Shown: positions 60,075 through 64,000 of the stretch, in pieces | Numbering within the stretch: position 1 is the first letter of the stretch | How the letters are laid out: each line of letters begins with the position of its first letter | From: Lineus longissimus | Taxonomy: Eukaryota > Nemertea > Pilidiophora > Heteronemertea > Lineidae | DNA length: 64,000 nt | NCBI RefSeq assembly: GCF_910592395.1 | Contig: NC_088312.1 | Coordinates: 19,413,292 to 19,477,291, forward strand | Reading direction: 5' to 3' | Translations under genes and position numbers: made by a program | The notes under the pieces: model-generated | The model's database searches: none | Seen by the model: the letters and a program-made list of their open reading frames with translations, nothing else | What the model was told of the DNA's origin: nothing

Positions 60075-61664
60075 GGTTGCTCAAATAGCAACAACATATT
60101 GTGTAAGAGTAATGTATTGGTTAGAGAAATATGATGTAATTATTATTAGAACCCTCAGCCGTCTTCCTCTCACCTGTTTAGATCATCAGCTGAGCTAGCT
60201 CAGGTATCAATGGCAACAGGTAGCCAAACCAAAATTTGGAAGCAGTTGACCAGCTGACCTGATACTGGAAGGGTGATTTGGGAACAGGCGAGGAGTTGAA
60301 AAAGGATACCGAGAGTATGATGGTGTGCTGATCTGTTAAAAGTTAAAAGGAGGTATATCCCCAAAAACAGTGTGTTCAGACATTATTTCACTACTTTTTG
60401 CCGACGCTTTCGGGCACAAACGGTTTACCAAGTATTTCACTTATCGCAGCCTAGATCATATGGAACCTTTAATGTGAAACTTTAACAACCGTGTTCCAAA
60501 CGATCACCAGATCCGAATGCACAAGTTGCATTCGAACTTCCTCGCGTCTTTGAAGGAGAAGGGAGCGCTGTTTTCCTAGAGTTAGAAACTTGCGCAAAAT
60601 TATGATATAGACTGTTGAAAATTGCGTGTGCGTTATAAGTCCGCCCTTCATCAGGCTTTTTCGCGGTATCCTAAAATGTGGAATTGCACGTGGGCGATGT
60701 TCCCGCATTGACCCAACCGGAAAATGCAAGGTTTATTTGGTACATCAAAACAGAGTCTTCCAAATAAATCTATTTGAAATACTCTGATCAAAAGAAATAC
60801 GGTTCAACACTGCTGAATGGTATATCAAGGGAGATCAACACGCTTGTTACCTAAAACAAAATTCTTACCTAAATGTTGAATTATTCTGGTTTCAAAATGC
60901 TATGCATCAGGTGCACGCGACGGATAAGATGCTGGTTGTTGCATTTTACAGCAGCTTAATTTTGGTTTACTGCTCTTTAGATGTTCCTGTCACACTCCCC
61001 GCTGGGGAATTTAGCATGTAGAGGCCGAAACGACCCAAAATGAAGCAAGCCAAATAACTAAAAGAACCAAATGAACATTCCTAATATGAAATTGAATATC
61101 ATATTGACATTGTAATATGATTTGTAAGCCTTAGGTTTATATTTGCAAGAAGTAAAAATGCAATATTATTCACACATATGGCTGGTGTCAATCGGTTTAA
61201 TATCAGGTGATCTGCATTACGTTGAGTAACCATGGTAACGATGCAAATCAACCAGTGTATCAATGTTGTAGGAGATGCTGGACGACACCAAGTAATTGAT
61301 CGGTAGGATCATATACGTTGGGGATTTTTGATGAAGCAAATCATTGGCTATAGTCGTTTATCAGAAGTAAATATCCACGTCCATTTTGGCTATACTTATC
61401 CAAAGTGTGGAACATCAAATCCATCAAATACTTTCATCTGGGGAGATGGTGCACTGCTCATAGGAGAAATGATTTAAGGCGTGTTGATTATTTAGTACGG
61501 TGTGTTTGTTCTTCTTCTTTTTACTAAACTATATTTAGCTCAGCTGACGAAGTCAGCAAAGCTGGTAATATTACTAAAGGAATGGTGTATGTCCTTCCTT
61601 CCGTGTCACTTTTGGGCATTTGTAACCGCAAGGCCTTGGCACTTCGTTGACGCTGCTAAATTAG
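60075..61664. other. Intergenic stretch
   Basis: Contains the short hairpin at 60751-60786 and otherwise no recognisable gene or repeat. Confidence 0.4.
60751..60786. repeat. AGAGTC-type short hairpin, copy 3
   Basis: cagagtcttccaaata and tatttgaaatactctg pair with two mismatches. Diverged relative of 7193-7219 and 18175-18208. It contains an AATAAA, so it could lend a polyadenylation site to the glycosyltransferase transcript. Confidence 0.5.
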
Positions 61665-62162
61665 TCGGATCTTTATTCGTCCGATCTTTACCATATTTTG
61701 ATGGTAGACAAAGCTAACATAGATACACGATATATCACCCGGGTTTTTAGTTTCATTCATTTTTCTGCCCTATAGGGGGCGCTTCCTGAAAATCATGAAA
61801 ATTCCCTTCCGCTCTGTAACTTCTGAACGACAAAATATTTTGGATTGAAATTTGGTGTGCTGATAGAGGGCAGGACAAAGGTGTGTCGCGTTGAAAAATC
61901 GGCCGAGTTTGATTCTTGATTTGGCCACCAGGGGGGCCAAAACAAAAAACACATAAAGTGTTAGAACTCGCTTAATATTTCTCCGATCTTTACCAAATCT
62001 TTATGGTAGACTAGGCTAACAAAGGTACACGATATATCTCTCGAGTTTTTAGTTTCATCCATTTTTCTGCCCCATAGGGGGCACTTCCTGAAAATCATGA
62101 AAATTCCCTTCCGCTCTGTAACTTCTGAACGACAAAATATTTTGGCTTGAAATTTGGTGTGT
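61665..62162. repeat. Two direct repeats of about 190 bases
   Basis: 61690-61861 and 61985-62162 are direct copies, about 90 percent alike, sharing gaaaatcatgaaaattccct and gtaacttctgaacgacaaaa. The spacing is about 300 bases. No coding; possibly two copies of a short satellite. Confidence 0.8.
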
Positions 62163-64000
62163 CACGTTACTGGGACACCCAACTGAATCATAAACTTCAG
62201 TCAATGACAGCCAACAACACCACACGGATTCAAACTACACATTTTTCAAAAAACACCCAACAGCGACGGGGGACATTCAACGCTATGCTTGTTTTCACAT
62301 CTGGCTGAATATTTTTTGATAATTTTTCATTTTTACTTGTAATGGAATTAGTTTAGTTTTCACCGCCAGTTGGCGCTACAGGCACATTTAACTGAATTTT
62401 TGTCGATTCAAAAGCCCGGGCTATGACGTTTAGTTGCGCAGTTGTATTCTGCACATGGAATTGGCCAAGGAACCAGGCTATATTTCAGCATACCCACTGT
62501 GACCAGTCTAAAGATGGAAGATTGATTTTGCAACACGGTAACCAATTTTCTGCTAAAAAGAACTCAAGTAGGCGATATTATCACTAGTTCCTTTCAGTGA
62601 GTAGTCATAAGGTCTTTAGGGACTACTTTCAGAAATTAGTTATTGAAAATTTGGCCACAATTCTGTGAAAACGATATTAGAAGTGCACGCTCTGTTCGCG
62701 AATTATTTTGAAGTGGAGAATGCCCACAGTATGTGCAGTGAATCGGCATGATTCTGTTTGCATTTTAGTTTTTAGTTCTACGATTCTCACATGAGTAAAA
62801 AAGTAGACATTCGAAGCAACACAATAATGTTACTCCCATAAAAATTGATTCAAAATTGACGGAGCTACGGCATTCTGTTAGGCAATTGGCAGCGCTGATA
62901 AAATACATTGCATGCTAATGCATGCCAAATGGCACACTTTAAAAAGCACTCATTGGACAACGTAGGGAATCACCAGAAATGAAGTCATCGCTGGTCTAAA
63001 TAAAAAAATAGATGGGTTCCCGATCGACTCACTAGGGATACGCAGTAGAGCACAATGTCATAAAACGACCCTTTGTAAATTCCAATCACCTGCAGGACAG
63101 GTCAATTTCTCTCAATATAATTAATTTTGTTGACTCCTGTAATCTCTACCTTATTAAAAAAAAGAAGACAGTGGTGTTAGTCCCAAACTGGTCATTTCTA
63201 TTTATTTTGACCTCTGTTATCATGATACCTCTCGATTACAGACAGCATTTTGTATCCTTGGTTGTGCTGTACCACCCAGCCTGGACATACTACAGTTGTC
63301 CAGGGAGAAGTCACATCCTCTCTGACACTTCTTGTCTGTAAAGCTACCGATACAACATACTGAACTAGGGATATCTTCCGTTGTCTCCTGTAATACATGT
63401 ACATGTACATGTATTTACATACCATGGATGATTAGTTCAATCATATTTCATCCAGCTGGCAGCTCTGCATTGGAAATTTTAGTGGTATAACGTGTTCTCT
63501 TTACCTTCAAACAGTAGTATAAAGCCGATATTTACTACTTTACACCCCCAGTCCTGTGTTATTAGGTCATCCAGCTGAGCGCCAGGCCCTTGGGCCTCTT
63601 GTTCTGGAAGTTTTTTTTCCCATTTTATCCAACATACACAGGTGATTTATACAGTTTATGAAATGGTTTAAGGGTGGGTCCTTGAGGATTTTGGAGAAAG
63701 TGACCTTCACATTTACAAAGGTATATATATAATCGTTGGGGGTCAATTAAATATTGTGGATTTGGGCATGCAGCCTCATGCGATTGCCTTTGATACTTGG
63801 GCGTGGCCTGCGGGTTAGCCAGAACAAACTCTGCTGAATATATGTATATCTGGTTCAGGAGCAACTACTTTTTTCTCTCCTTTCGAGTGAAGTAAGCAAC
63901 GTACTTACCACGATAAGAGCAACTTTGCCCCCCCCCCCCCCCCCACCCCACACACGCACACGCACACATTTCATCACGTCTTGAAAATATAAGGCACTTT
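62163..64000. other. Right-end intergenic DNA
   Basis: Includes a fragment of the TA-flanked MITE family at about 63175-63270 (tttgacctctgttatcatgat), a tacatg microsatellite at 63392-63410 and a C17 run followed by CA repeats at 63928-63968. No gene is recognised. Confidence 0.45.

Noticed and set aside
63928-63968. Functional C-rich motif
   Set aside because: A simple C run followed by CA repeats, best read as a microsatellite.

Overview
The window is eukaryotic nuclear DNA from an invertebrate, most likely a marine bilaterian. Genes are split by introns with good GT-AG borders, intergenic DNA is AT-rich, and there is a large and varied load of small DNA transposons and foldback elements. 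A tryptophan hydroxylase, a metabotropic-glutamate-type receptor, an orphan peptide-type receptor and a family-32 glycosyltransferase fit a spiralian or other non-vertebrate bilaterian. The species cannot be named from sequence alone. No virus, plasmid or bacterial features were seen.

Layout. 1-8.1 kb is a tandemly duplicated locus for a rhodopsin-type receptor: one intact single-exon gene (4545-5624, +) and one copy that has lost its middle and end (7267-7985, +). A shared upstream segment (1-480 and 6451-6830) marks the duplication, and a decayed LINE (about 640-3950) sits in the first copy. 8.26-13.14 kb (-) is a two-exon class C receptor of about 875 residues. 14.0-15.2 kb is an inverted-repeat element with a second palindrome inside.

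17.3-26.3 kb (-) holds the most unusual gene: a 12-exon secreted protein of about 968 residues. Every splice phase could be closed by hand. It has a signal peptide, a Reeler-like domain, a long Asp/Ser/Glu tract, an Arg/Pro-rich basic block, two CC-X9-C modules, further acidic linkers and a terminal anaphylatoxin-like cysteine module. The nature of the protein suggests an extracellular matrix, mineral-associated or secretory-gland product; this is inference.

28.4-29.4 kb is an AT-rich foldback built from recurring near-palindromic 11-mers. 32.5-45.6 kb (+) is a complete tryptophan 5-hydroxylase gene with two candidate first exons. 46-54 kb is gene-poor and rich in inverted-repeat elements, including a foldback whose arms carry unequal numbers of an 83-bp tandem repeat. 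54.4-56.0 kb is a young Tc1-type transposon with two inactivating lesions. 57.4-58.5 kb (-) is a decayed hAT-type transposase. 58995-60074 (+) is an intact single-exon glycosyltransferase. The rest to 64 kb is non-coding with direct repeats and microsatellites.

The genes do not form an operon. Their biology (serotonin synthesis, two receptors, a Golgi glycosyltransferase, a secreted acidic protein) is linked only by neighbourhood.
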